A stretch of DNA of 64,000 bases from Ancylomarina sp. 16SWW S1-10-2 (GTDB lineage Bacteria; Bacteroidota; Bacteroidia; Bacteroidales; Marinifilaceae), in NCBI RefSeq assembly GCF_009669305.1, contig NZ_SADB01000006.1, positions 173,313 to 237,312 on the forward strand, read 5' to 3'. Below are positions 7,798 to 15,298 of the stretch, piece by piece. The translations under genes were made by a program, and so were the position numbers. The notes under the pieces are model-generated. The model ran no database searches, was not told where the DNA came from, and worked only from the letters and a program-made list of their open reading frames with translations. Numbering within the stretch: the stretch's first letter is position 1; each line of letters begins with the position of its first letter.

Positions 7798-9387
7798 TTA
7801 AAAGGGGCTTTCAATTTCCAATTGTTTGCAGTAATCGGCTATAGTTGCATCTGTAGTGGCCATGTCTGCATCTATGGCTTTAAGCTCTTTAGAAACGGCT
7901 GCTAAATCTACAGGATCTTCCTCTTCGAAGGTATCAACATAGCGGGGTATGTTTAGGTTGTAGTCGTTTTCGGCTACTTCGCTAAGGGGTGATATATAGC
8001 TGTATTTGTCTTCTAACACTCCCCTTAATCCCCTCTCAAGAGGGGAAACAAAGACTTTGTAGGTATCAATTATTTTATTGATGTCTTCTTCTCGCAAGTA
8101 GTTTTGGGTTTTTACTTTTTCGAAGTGTTGGCTGGAATCAATAAATAAGATATTATCCTTATTGGTTCTTTCCTTTTTAAGCACCAAAATACAGGTCGGA
8201 ATACTGGTTCCGTAAAAGATATTGGCTGGTAAACCTATTACGGCATCTAGATAATTGCGGTCTTCTATCAGGTATTTACGAATGTGTCCTTCGGCTGAAC
8301 CTCTAAACAAAACACCATGTGGTAACACGACGGCCATAGTCCCATTATCAGCCAACTGATGCACCATGTGTTGTACAAAGGCAAAATCGGCCTTAGAGCT
8401 TGGCGCTAGCTTTCCGTAAGGTGAAAAACGATCGTCACTCATAAACAAGGGGCTAGCACTCCATTTTGCCGAAAATGGAGGATTGGCTACAATGGCTTCA
8501 AAACGTTGATCTATATGTTGTGGTCGCTCAAGGGTATCTTCATTTTTAATGTCAAAATGTTTGTAATGCACATCATGCATAATCATGTTCATGCGACACA
8601 AGTTATAAGTGGTTGGGTTCATTTCTTGCCCATAAAATCCACTTACTGCCTTTACTTGTTTGGCTACACGCAACAACAAAGAACCTGAACCACAAGTAGG
8701 ATCGTAAACCGATTTCAGCTGGTCTTTACCCACCGTTACCAGTTGTGCTAGCACTTTTGATACTTGTTGTGGGGTATAAAACTCACCTGCCTTTTTCCCT
8801 GCTCCGCTAGCAAATTTACCAATTAGGTATTCGTAGGCATCACCCAACACATCACTATCGGTATTTTCTATATCGAAATCAATCTCGTCTAAATGCGAAA
8901 GCACTTTTACAATCAATTCGTTTTTATCGTTTTCCGATTTACCCAATTTAGAACTCGTCAAATCTAAATCTTCGAACAGGTTACCAAAATCGTCTTCACT
9001 TTCTGATCCCATGGTACTTTGCTCAATGTGCGCTAACACTTTGGCCAAGTCGCCCAAAATAAATTGGTTTTTCCCGCCCGAGTTGCCTCTTTTGGCCAAT
9101 TCGCTAAATAACTCTGATGGCAATAGGAAGTAACCCAATTTATCTAATGCTGCATCTCTCAATGCTGCTATCAGCTCTGCTTCTTGAGCATGGCCTTCTA
9201 CTTCTGCAAAAGTAATTCCATCGGGTTCTAGAATTTCATTGGTATAAAGTTCCATCTTCGTACTTAGGTACTTGTAAAAAATGAAACCTAATATATAATC
9301 TCTAAAATCATCGGCATCCATCTTGCCCCTTAGGGTGTTGGCAATGTTCCAGAGTTGTTGTTCTAAGTGTGCTTTTTGTTCGGTCAT
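7798..9387 (-). CDS. hsdM: Type I restriction N6-adenine methyltransferase subunit (HsdM)
   Basis: A 529-residue modification subunit that methylates adenine in the HsdS-specified site using S-adenosylmethionine. The N-terminal HsdM bundle (LWNIANTLRGKMDADDF) is followed by the methyltransferase fold, with SAM motif I DPTCGSGS near residue 229 and catalytic motif IV NPPF near residue 300. The late motif ENDYNLNIPRYVDTFEEE is typical. Between IDTYK and DKYSYI the protein has FVSPLERGLRGVLE in place of the short charged linker usual in the family; this is a translated palindromic repeat (see 8017..8049). The stop is one base before the hsdS start, so the two are probably translationally coupled. 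It is the first gene of the locus. Confidence 0.96.
   Translation of the reverse strand: MTEQKAHLEQQLWNIANTLRGKMDADDFRDYILGFIFYKYLSTKMELYTNEILEPDGITFAEVEGHAQEAELIAALRDAALDKLGYFLLPSELFSELAKRGNSGGKNQFILGDLAKVLAHIEQSTMGSESEDDFGNLFEDLDLTSSKLGKSENDKNELIVKVLSHLDEIDFDIENTDSDVLGDAYEYLIGKFASGAGKKAGEFYTPQQVSKVLAQLVTVGKDQLKSVYDPTCGSGSLLLRVAKQVKAVSGFYGQEMNPTTYNLCRMNMIMHDVHYKHFDIKNEDTLERPQHIDQRFEAIVANPPFSAKWSASPLFMSDDRFSPYGKLAPSSKADFAFVQHMVHQLADNGTMAVVLPHGVLFRGSAEGHIRKYLIEDRNYLDAVIGLPANIFYGTSIPTCILVLKKERTNKDNILFIDSSQHFEKVKTQNYLREEDINKIIDTYKVFVSPLERGLRGVLEDKYSYISPLSEVAENDYNLNIPRYVDTFEEEDPVDLAAVSKELKAIDADMATTDATIADYCKQLEIESPF
8017..8049. repeat. Palindromic interspersed repeat inserted in frame in hsdM
   Basis: The segment contains CCCCTCTCAAGAGGGG, a 7-bp perfect inverted repeat around a 2-base loop, preceded by CACTCCCCTTAAT. 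I recognise it as a common dispersed repeat of Bacteroidota, usually intergenic. Here it is translated in hsdM as SPLERGLRGVLE without breaking the frame. Confidence 0.7.
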
Positions 9388-9671
9388 CTATTATTTTTTA
9401 TTGCTCTGCGAATTTAATCAAATCCTATATCTTAAGCTGTTTAGAATGCCTTTTTAATAGCATGTACAAGTGTGTTTGTTGCTATGCGACTTATATCATT
9501 CATCTGCAGCAATTTGGAAGATATAGTTGTAGTTGGGTCTAAACAGCTGTAATGAGCTTTTTAGAGCTTGCAAAAACAGTCAGAATTTTCCTCTAAATTT
9601 AAAGTCTTTCAAATTTATCAAAACAAACTCATAAACAAAATATAATCTTTTGGTAAAATATCTTAGACGAT

Positions 9672-9713
9672 AAAAAAAAGAGTCAACAAACTAGAATAGC
9701 TTGCTGACTCTTT
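9672..9713 (-). terminator. Rho-independent terminator downstream of panE
   Basis: Read on the minus strand, AAAGAGTCAGCAAGCTA pairs with TAGTTTGTTGACTCTTT (G-U pairs included) across a short loop and is followed by a run of T. It lies about 70 bases after the panE stop. The rest of the gap up to the hsdM start (9388-9671) is AT-rich and shows no gene; it should contain the hsdM promoter, which I could not identify securely. Confidence 0.8.
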
Positions 9714-9781
9714 CCCTTATGTCTGTTATTAATGTAGAAGCTTCTCAATTCACTATTTCATAAAATTCCCATGTCAAGGAT

Positions 9782-10708
9782 TTAGGCTTTACAATTCTTT
9801 TGTTCCAATAACTTGACCATGCCCAAAACAAATTTGTTGGCAGGTGTGGCAATGCCTAATTCTAGTCCAAAGCGAACTACTGTTCCGTTTTGGTAATCGA
9901 TCTCGGAGCTTTTACCGCTGAGTACATCTCTTGCCAATGAAGACATGGAATCGGCAGGATAGGAATCGACAATTGCCATAGATTTTTCTACGATATCCTT
10001 AGGCAAATTGATGCTTTTTGCTTTGGCAATTTGACTCACTTCTGTCAATACATCTACCAATAAACTTCTCGATTCGGGTGTTTCACGAATCAGACCATAA
10101 CCTTCATTGGCAATGGCTCCAAGTCCACTTAGGCAAATCAGGATGAATTTTTGCCAAAGAGAGGCATGAATATCTTCGCTTTGTTTACAGCGAATGTCTG
10201 CTTTCTCGAACAAATGCAAAACTGTTTTACATCTTTCACTTTTTGTTTGGTCCAGTTCTCCAAAAATAATCATGGGTTCGTTCAAACCAACATGGCTAAT
10301 AACGCCTGGCGATTCTATAAAGCTAAAAATCATACATAAGCCGCCTAAAATTTGTTTTCGGTCGAAGAACTCGGCCAACTCGTCTGCAGCAAGAACGCCA
10401 TTTTGCAGGGGAAGAATCCAAGCTTCCTTTTTTAATGTTTTGGACAGTTGGACAGCAGTCTCGCGAACTTGCTTGGCTTTGCAAGCAAAAATAACGAGAT
10501 CGCAATCACTGAGATCTGAAATTTTATCGCTTGCATTAGCAGGCTGAATATGAACATCTTTTTTAATGCTTTTTACCTGTAAACCTTTACTTTGAATGGC
10601 CTTTAAATGTTCTCCTCGTGCCAAAAACTGAACATCGTTTCCTGCCGCTGCAAGTTTGGCTCCAAAATAGCCTCCAACGCCTCCTGTTCCTATAATTCCT
10701 ATTTTCAT
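9782..10708 (-). CDS. panE: 2-dehydropantoate 2-reductase (ketopantoate reductase)
   Basis: A 308-residue NADPH-dependent reductase of the ketopantoate reductase family, converting 2-dehydropantoate to pantoate for coenzyme A synthesis. The Rossmann motif MKIGIIGTGGVGGYFGAK is at the very N-terminus, LQNGVLA matches the conserved Asn segment, and the C-terminal helical domain carries a Lys-containing WQKFILICLSGLGAIANEGYG stretch. The frame is open to 10813, but the extra 35 residues translate one of the 58-bp repeats plus spacer, so I start at the ATG before KIGIIG. Length is usual. No other pantothenate gene is nearby, so it could be a family member with another 2-oxoacid substrate. Confidence 0.88.
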   Translation of the reverse strand: MKIGIIGTGGVGGYFGAKLAAAGNDVQFLARGEHLKAIQSKGLQVKSIKKDVHIQPANASDKISDLSDCDLVIFACKAKQVRETAVQLSKTLKKEAWILPLQNGVLAADELAEFFDRKQILGGLCMIFSFIESPGVISHVGLNEPMIIFGELDQTKSERCKTVLHLFEKADIRCKQSEDIHASLWQKFILICLSGLGAIANEGYGLIRETPESRSLLVDVLTEVSQIAKAKSINLPKDIVEKSMAIVDSYPADSMSSLARDVLSGKSSEIDYQNGTVVRFGLELGIATPANKFVLGMVKLLEQKNCKA

Positions 10709-10755
10709 TTGTTCTTTAAATTTCTGAAGATTGTTGTATTTCCTGTTTACTGCAA

Positions 10756-11103
10756 CCTGAGCTGAAGCTCGGGACAATGCGATATTGTTGATCCTACTTT
10801 TTAACTTTACCAACCCGAGCTAAAGCACGGGACAAAACGATATTGTTAATCCTACTTTTTAACTTTACCATCCCGAGCTAAAGCACGGGACAAAACGATA
10901 TTGTTGATCCTGCTTTTTAACTTTACCAACCCGAGCTGAAGCACGGGACAATGCGATATTGTTGATCCTACTTTTTAACTTTACCAACCCGAGCTGAAGC
11001 TCAGGACAATGCGATATTATTGATCCTACTTTTTAACTTTACCATCCCGAGCTAAAGCTCAGGACAAAACGTTATTGTTAATCTTGGCTTTACCCTTTTA
11101 ACT
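10756..11103. repeat. Tandem array of six 58-bp repeats (array 1)
   Basis: Units begin at 10756, 10814, 10872, 10930, 10988 and 11046, an exact 58-bp period. Each unit starts with a hairpin of the form CCCGAGCTGAAGCNCGGG, continues with ACAAAACGATATTGTTGATC and ends CTACTTTTTAACTTTACCA. The sixth unit is degenerate at its end (GATCTTGGCTTTACCC), exactly as in array 2 at 11669..12016. The whole unit is conserved with no variable spacers, so this is not a CRISPR. The stretches on either side, to panE and to the membrane gene at 11201, hold no gene; 11104-11160 is a pyrimidine-rich CTTT tract. Confidence 0.93.
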
Positions 11104-11200
11104 TTTACACTTTAGCCTTTACTTCTTTAACCTTTATTCCTGTTTACACCATTTAATATTTCGGATCATTTCAAAAAACTAATTAAGTATTAAGTACCTG

Positions 11201-11635
11201 TCACACATTATTACTCTTCTTAACGTCTGAAATCTTTTTTAATTGATACAGATTAATAATATCGTCGATTTTGAAATATAAGATTGAGTTTAATAGAAGA
11301 TAGATCATCATAAACAAAAACCCAAAGTGTATATTGATCCAAAAAGAACCAGCCGAACTATGAGCAATAAAAATGAATAATAGAAAAACTCTCGATATTT
11401 TTTTAGGCAGATAATACCCTAATATTGCAATCAAAATCAACCATAAAACTGAGATTACAAATAGTCCAGAAACATGATATTTCATAACAAAAGCCCCAAA
11501 TGGATTAGCTTCATTTGCAAGATCCAAATTTCCATTCCAATATTCTGCTGGCTGATAAATAGTCGTTATCACAATATCAAATAGACTTGCCCAAATGGCA
11601 GGAATTATGGCTAATAATTTTACTCTCTTTTCCAT
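11201..11635 (-). CDS. Small integral membrane protein of unknown function
   Basis: A 144-residue protein with about four hydrophobic helices: around residues 7-27 (LLAIIPAIWASLFDIVITTI), 53-75 (SGLFVISVLWLILIAILGYY), 81-97 and 102-121. The segment DLANEANPFGAFVMKYH resembles the E-x-NP-hydrophobic signature of DUF5658-like proteins, but I am not sure of that assignment. The C-terminus is a charged tail. It sits alone between the two six-copy arrays of the 58-bp repeat, on the same strand as panE and the MscS-like gene. No function is proposed. Confidence 0.8.
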   Translation of the reverse strand: MEKRVKLLAIIPAIWASLFDIVITTIYQPAEYWNGNLDLANEANPFGAFVMKYHVSGLFVISVLWLILIAILGYYLPKKISRVFLLFIFIAHSSAGSFWINIHFGFLFMMIYLLLNSILYFKIDDIINLYQLKKISDVKKSNNV

Positions 11636-11668
11636 GAGGTGTTTTTTTAATTCATTTATTAAAGTAAG

Positions 11669-12016
11669 CCCGAGCTAAAGCACGGAACAAAACGATATTG
11701 TTGATCCGGCTTTTTAACTTTACCATCCCGAGCTGAAGCACGGGACATAGCAATGTTGTTGATCCGGCTTTTTAACTTTACCAACCCGAGCTGAAGCACG
11801 GGACAATGCGATATTGTTGATCCGGCTTTTTAACTTTACCATCCCGAGCAGAAGCATAGGACAAAACGATATTGTTGATCCTACTTTTTAACTTTACCAT
11901 CCCGAGCTAAAGCACAGGACAAAACGATATTCTTGATCCTACTTTTTAACTTTAACATCCCGAGCTGAAGCATAGGACTAAACGATATTGTTGATCTTGG
12001 TTTTACCCTTTTATTT
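11669..12016. repeat. Tandem array of six 58-bp repeats (array 2)
   Basis: Units start at 11669, 11727, 11785, 11843, 11901 and 11959, again an exact 58-bp period and the same orientation as array 1. Three units carry the variant GATCCGGC instead of GATCCTAC, and the last ends GATCTTGGTTTTACCC like the last unit of array 1. The shared degenerate end shows the arrays are related as whole arrays. Array 2 begins 33 bases upstream of the start of the small membrane gene. Confidence 0.93.
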
Positions 12017-12090
<74 letters not shown>

Positions 12091-13026
12091 TTAGCCTTTA
12101 ACTTTTCCTTCTTTAAACTTATCTTCAAGCACAACTCTAGTTCGAGGCAAACTTTCAGGATAGTTCTTTTGAATGAATTCAATCATTTTTTCGCGAATAA
12201 AAACTCTTAGATCCCAAGCTGTGGGCGAATTTTTAGCACTTACCAAAATACGGATTTCTAAGCTGCTTTCCTTCGAATCGGTTACCTGAAGAACATTCAC
12301 ATCGCCATCCCACAAGTCGGTCGATTCCAGCAGTCGAGTAAGTTCTTTTCTAAGGGCATCGAAAGAAATGCGGTAATCGGTGTAAATAAAAACACTACCA
12401 ATAATGTCGGCCGTGGTTCTTGTCCAGTTCTGAAAGGGTTTCTCAAGAAAATAGGTCGTGGGTAGCACCAAACGCCGCTTATCCCAAATGCGTACCACAA
12501 TGTAAGTTAGATTAATTTCCTCTATCCATCCCCACTCATTTTCAACCACTACGGCATCGTCTACCCTAAAAGGCTGAGTAATGGCAATTTGAATTCCCGC
12601 CAAAAGTGCCCCCACAATTTTTTGTGCCGACAAACCAATAATAATTCCCACAACTCCTGCCGAGGCGAAAATTCCAACGCCTATTTTTCTGATGCTTTCG
12701 ATGGAAAGAAGAATGAGCCCAATGGCTGTGAGAATAATAATGAAGACGATGACTTTTTGGAGGAGATTAATCTGAGTATGCAGTTTCCTCGATTTTAGGT
12801 TGTCTTCGCTCGAGATATCGTATCGTTTCAGCAAACGTATTTTGAAAAGACGAAGTGTTTCAATGATAATCCAGGAAACACTGGCAATAAAGAGAGCATG
12901 TTTGATGATACCCAAAGTAGAATCGTCGCGAAAGTACGATTCATCTATAAAGCTAAAAACAGACTTGCTGACGAGTAAGAATATCAGAATGAGAAGACTA
13001 ATCAATAATCGGCTGTATTTTTTCAT
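12091..13026 (-). CDS. MscS-family small-conductance mechanosensitive channel
   Basis: A 311-residue inner-membrane channel predicted to open under membrane tension and release solutes after osmotic downshock. The N-terminal part has hydrophobic helices at about residues 5-25, 34-50 and 85-110. The pore-lining TM3 shows the Gly/Ala pattern GIFASAGVVGIIIGLSAQ, followed by the MscS beta domain (PFRVDDAVVVENEWGWIEEI) and the conserved VLPTTYFLEKPFQNWTR loop. The C-terminal alpha/beta cytoplasmic domain is present. I start at the ATG giving MKKYSRLLIS; an upstream in-frame ATG adds 15 residues that do not look like a signal or helix. It is slightly longer than E. coli MscS. Confidence 0.92.
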   Translation of the reverse strand: MKKYSRLLISLLILIFLLVSKSVFSFIDESYFRDDSTLGIIKHALFIASVSWIIIETLRLFKIRLLKRYDISSEDNLKSRKLHTQINLLQKVIVFIIILTAIGLILLSIESIRKIGVGIFASAGVVGIIIGLSAQKIVGALLAGIQIAITQPFRVDDAVVVENEWGWIEEINLTYIVVRIWDKRRLVLPTTYFLEKPFQNWTRTTADIIGSVFIYTDYRISFDALRKELTRLLESTDLWDGDVNVLQVTDSKESSLEIRILVSAKNSPTAWDLRVFIREKMIEFIQKNYPESLPRTRVVLEDKFKEGKVKG

Positions 13027-13703
13027 AGAACAAAATTTTAGACTTGTTTGTTGCCTCACAGGTAGAACCAATATGCCTTACCGTGTGGCGAATAAAGTTC
13101 GTTTGCCGATTATCTTGCAAAATGCGTGGTCGGTAAATTAATTTTGAAATATGAATGTAAGCATCTTTTGGTTCATCACAAACAATCATAAAAAAAAAGG
13201 GTACTACTACCATTTGAGTGGAAATACGTCAATTACGGTATAAATTTGATGAAATAGCTCATACCCGTCAGCCTGATTCCGATAAGCAAAGAAAAATTCC
13301 ACAATCTTAATCATATCTTATCAAAACATTTTGAGCGTGTTTTGTTAGGCAGAAACCAGTAAATGGCCTCAGAAGGCGATGGGTAAGAATACAAAGGAAT
13401 CATTAGTAAAACTGGGAAGCTCGGAGGAACGAGGAGATCACCCTGTTGCACTTATGATACCTGAAGTATTTACCCTGAGTCTTATGGAGACTTGATCTTT
13501 TGTTTCTTTTGGATTAAGCCAAAAGAAAAATATAAAAAAAAATATTGGGTATAAAAGCAAAACCCCAATACCATATGGTATTGAGGTTTGCTTATGTTTA
13601 AGCACAATTTTCATTTTATGATATAGCCAATTACCTGATTTAAAACAGAAAGAAATTGAAAAAAATCAAGCTTAAATTAAATTAAATTGCAAGGACAAAC
13701 TGC
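13027..13703. other. Gene-poor stretch between the MscS channel and the DsrE gene
   Basis: I see no convincing gene in these 677 bases. A short open frame at 12998..13213 lacks family features. The segment 13330-13550 has fairly GC-balanced sequence ending TTTTGTTTCTTTTGGATTAAG and AAGCCAAAAGAAAAAT, a motif I associate with remnants of transposon or phage ends in Bacteroidota; it may be an old insertion scar. A terminator hairpin lies at its right end. Confidence 0.5.
13555..13596 (-). terminator. Terminator-like hairpin downstream of the DsrE gene
   Basis: AACCCCAATACC and GGTATTGAGGTT form a stem around the central ATAT, with flanking GCAAA/TTTGC pairs that extend it. On the minus strand it is followed by TTTTGCTTTT. 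It lies about 110 bases after the DsrE-like stop at 13704 and is the likely end of the redox cluster transcript. Confidence 0.65.
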
Positions 13704-14039
13704 TTACAAACTCAACATTTTTTCATCACTCTTAATGTAAGCTGTCAAGGGTTCTCCCATATACTTCACATCAAGCTCAAGTTTCTCTAAAATACTGCTT
13801 ACACCATATCTATCGGCACAAGCTCGGCAAGCTTCAATAGTAACACCAGCGGTTAGCATTTTTTGTACTTCCAATTGAATTTGATCATCTTCGGCAATGA
13901 GTTTTGCCGATTCACCCCACACAATAATGTTGATTTTTTCCCACCAGCCATTACTCAATGCATTGGTTGAATACATGGAAATCATATTGATTACAGTGTC
14001 TTTATTGGTAGTAGTCCAAAGGATATTTAGTTTATTCAT
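13704..14039 (-). CDS. DsrE-like small sulfur-relay family protein (copy 1)
   Basis: A 111-residue protein starting MNKLNILWTTTNKDTVINMI, with the DsrE/DsrF-like alpha/beta fold. WWEKINIIVWGESAKLIAED is the usual 'xxVWGPSxKLLAxD' strand-loop-helix, and the Cys in GVTIEACRACADRYGV sits where family members carry a reactive Cys. DsrE-like proteins take part in sulfur relay or act as small redox-linked proteins; the role of this branch is not established. It is the last gene of the minus-strand redox cluster. A near-identical copy lies at 16143..16424; this copy keeps the ATG start and looks intact. Confidence 0.88.
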   Translation of the reverse strand: MNKLNILWTTTNKDTVINMISMYSTNALSNGWWEKINIIVWGESAKLIAEDDQIQLEVQKMLTAGVTIEACRACADRYGVSSILEKLELDVKYMGEPLTAYIKSDEKMLSL

Positions 14040-14120
14040 GTTTAAATTTTATTGATTTGATAAATATGAAAATTAATAATTTTTAAATTTAATAGTTAAC
14101 TCAAATGAACAAAATGGAAA

Positions 14121-14336
14121 TTACCTTTTTAATTGCATAATTGATTTCACGGAAGAATACGTTGATACGGAATAGGGAACTAAATAAGTTATCAGCATTT
14201 GTATTATCTGTCCTGTTGATAGGGTATTTGCAATAATGTCGGGACCATGGTTAATAAATCCCAATAAGGTTCCTACAAACAAGGAAAGCTTAATTGCAGT
14301 ATCAACAACTTGTTTCGAAAAAACTATTTTCCACAT
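14121..14336 (-). CDS. NrtS-like small membrane protein
   Basis: A 71-residue protein with two hydrophobic helices. The middle segment LSLFVGTLLGFINHGPDI and the end LITYLVPYSVSTYSSVKSIM match the signature of the small NrtS family (reported as nitrate/nitrite transporters in cyanobacteria; family annotations rest mainly on similarity). The frame opens at a GTG (14378), but the ATG at 14336 giving MWKIVFSKQV fits the family length better. It lies between the two-Cys peroxiredoxin-like gene and DsrE copy 1, on the same strand. A transport role here is inference. Confidence 0.75.
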   Translation of the reverse strand: MWKIVFSKQVVDTAIKLSLFVGTLLGFINHGPDIIANTLSTGQIIQMLITYLVPYSVSTYSSVKSIMQLKR

Positions 14337-14424
14337 TTCTAATCTTGATTTATTGTAACTATCAAATGATATCAGCACAAACTATGATTATATAATTTAT
14401 ACCGAGTGGTGATATTCTAATGAT

Positions 14425-15087
14425 TTATTTTTTTAGAGACTGAAGTTCTTTTAAAATTTCGGTAGGTTCTGCACGTTTTGTATAGTCTGCATCTATAAAC
14501 GAGTAGATGATTGTACCATCAACATTTATAATAAAAGTTGTAGCAAGTGGTATCTCAAATTGTCCTTCTCCGTTATGTTTTTCAAGATCAATACCAAACT
14601 CTTTATAAACTTCAAGAATTTCCCCTTCTACTGTATATACAATACCAAGCTCTTTTGCGTAATTAGAGTTCGCATCCGTAAGTACTTCAAATTCTAAATT
14701 GTGTCTTTCTGAAGTTGTTAATGACTCATCAGGAAGTTCAGGAGTGATTGCAACAAGCGTTGCTCCTGCGGCTTTAATTTCTGGTAAAATATCTTGGTAA
14801 GCACGTAGCTCAATATTACAATATGGACACCAACCTCCACGGTAAAAAGTGATAACAACAGGTCCATTTTCAAGTAAAGAAGACAATTTGCTTTCTTCTC
14901 CCAAATGGTTCGGCAATGTAAAATCTATAATTTTATCTCCAACCTTTGGTGCTGCTTCAACAAGACCTGAAGTGCTCAATTTTTCAAAATCATCAACCAT
15001 TATTTTTCTTATGTCTTCAGGTAATTGAGAAAAATTACTTTCTTTTAATTCAGTAAGTCTTTCCTGAATTGTTGCTATATTTTCCAT
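14425..15087 (-). CDS. Cytoplasmic peroxiredoxin-like protein (AhpC/TSA family)
   Basis: A 220-residue thioredoxin-fold protein of the peroxiredoxin-like (AhpC/TSA) family. The motif FYRGGWCPYCNIELRAYQ carries a CxxC pair, as in thiol oxidoreductases, in place of the single peroxidatic Cys of classical Prx. DFTLPNHLGEESKLSSLL is the usual entry strand, and the C-terminus IDADYTKRAEPTEILKEL is shared with the lipoprotein homolog at 16551..17330. I start at MENIATIQER; an ATG at 15147 would add 20 residues with no signal features. There is no signal peptide, so it is probably cytoplasmic. A 10-bp inverted repeat lies 47 bases upstream and a broken AhpD-like gene precedes that. Confidence 0.9.
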   Translation of the reverse strand: MENIATIQERLTELKESNFSQLPEDIRKIMVDDFEKLSTSGLVEAAPKVGDKIIDFTLPNHLGEESKLSSLLENGPVVITFYRGGWCPYCNIELRAYQDILPEIKAAGATLVAITPELPDESLTTSERHNLEFEVLTDANSNYAKELGIVYTVEGEILEVYKEFGIDLEKHNGEGQFEIPLATTFIINVDGTIIYSFIDADYTKRAEPTEILKELQSLKK

Positions 15088-15133
15088 ATCTATTGTTGTA
15101 TTTATTTGTTCTTTTATTTGGTGGGGGAAATTG

Positions 15134-15163
15134 ATCAGCACAAACATTGCAGCTTGTGCTGAT
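15134..15163. promoter_or_regulatory. Inverted repeat upstream of the peroxiredoxin-like gene, possible operator
   Basis: ATCAGCACAA (15134-15143) and TTGTGCTGAT (15154-15163) are perfect 10-bp arms around a 10-base spacer, 47 bases upstream of the chosen start. There is no T run, so termination is unlikely. The arm ATCAGCACAAAC recurs once at 14371-14382, just upstream of the NrtS-like gene. Regulator binding is inferred. Confidence 0.45.
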
Positions 15164-15174
15164 TCAAGTCTAGA

Positions 15175-15298
15175 TTATTTTTTAGACCAAGCAAATTTTT
15201 GGAATCCCTTATCAAAATGCGTTGCAGCCTCACGATTCACTTAGTTACGGATCACTTTTTGTGATAAACCTAAAATTACTTCAAGTGTTTCGAACAAC
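15175..15298 (-). pseudogene. 3' remnant of a carboxymuconolactone decarboxylase/AhpD-like gene
   Basis: Read on the minus strand, this segment translates as LEVILGLSQKVIRN, then a stop, then VNREAATHFDKGFQKFAW-SKK and stop. It matches the C-terminus of the intact gene at 21143..21694 (LEVILGLSQKVISNYVNR...) nearly residue for residue. The codon for the conserved Tyr has become TAA and everything before LEV is missing. It is therefore a truncated, stop-containing duplicate. It sits between the dehalogenase-like gene and the peroxiredoxin-like gene. Confidence 0.88.

Noticed and set aside
415-9387. Phage-defence system beyond type I restriction (for example BREX or DISARM)
   Set aside because: Only hsdM, hsdS, hsdR, fic and GIY-YIG are present; no other defence-signature genes were seen.
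10709-10813. N-terminal extension of PanE
   Set aside because: It covers part of the 58-bp repeat; the Rossmann motif begins at the internal ATG.
10756-12016. CRISPR array, because of regular 58-bp periodicity with short palindromes
   Set aside because: The whole 58-bp unit is conserved, there are no unique spacers and no cas genes nearby.
12589-13213. Open frames over the MscS-like gene and its upstream region
   Set aside because: Plus-strand frames mirror the MscS codons, and the 71-residue minus frame at 12998..13213 has no recognizable features.
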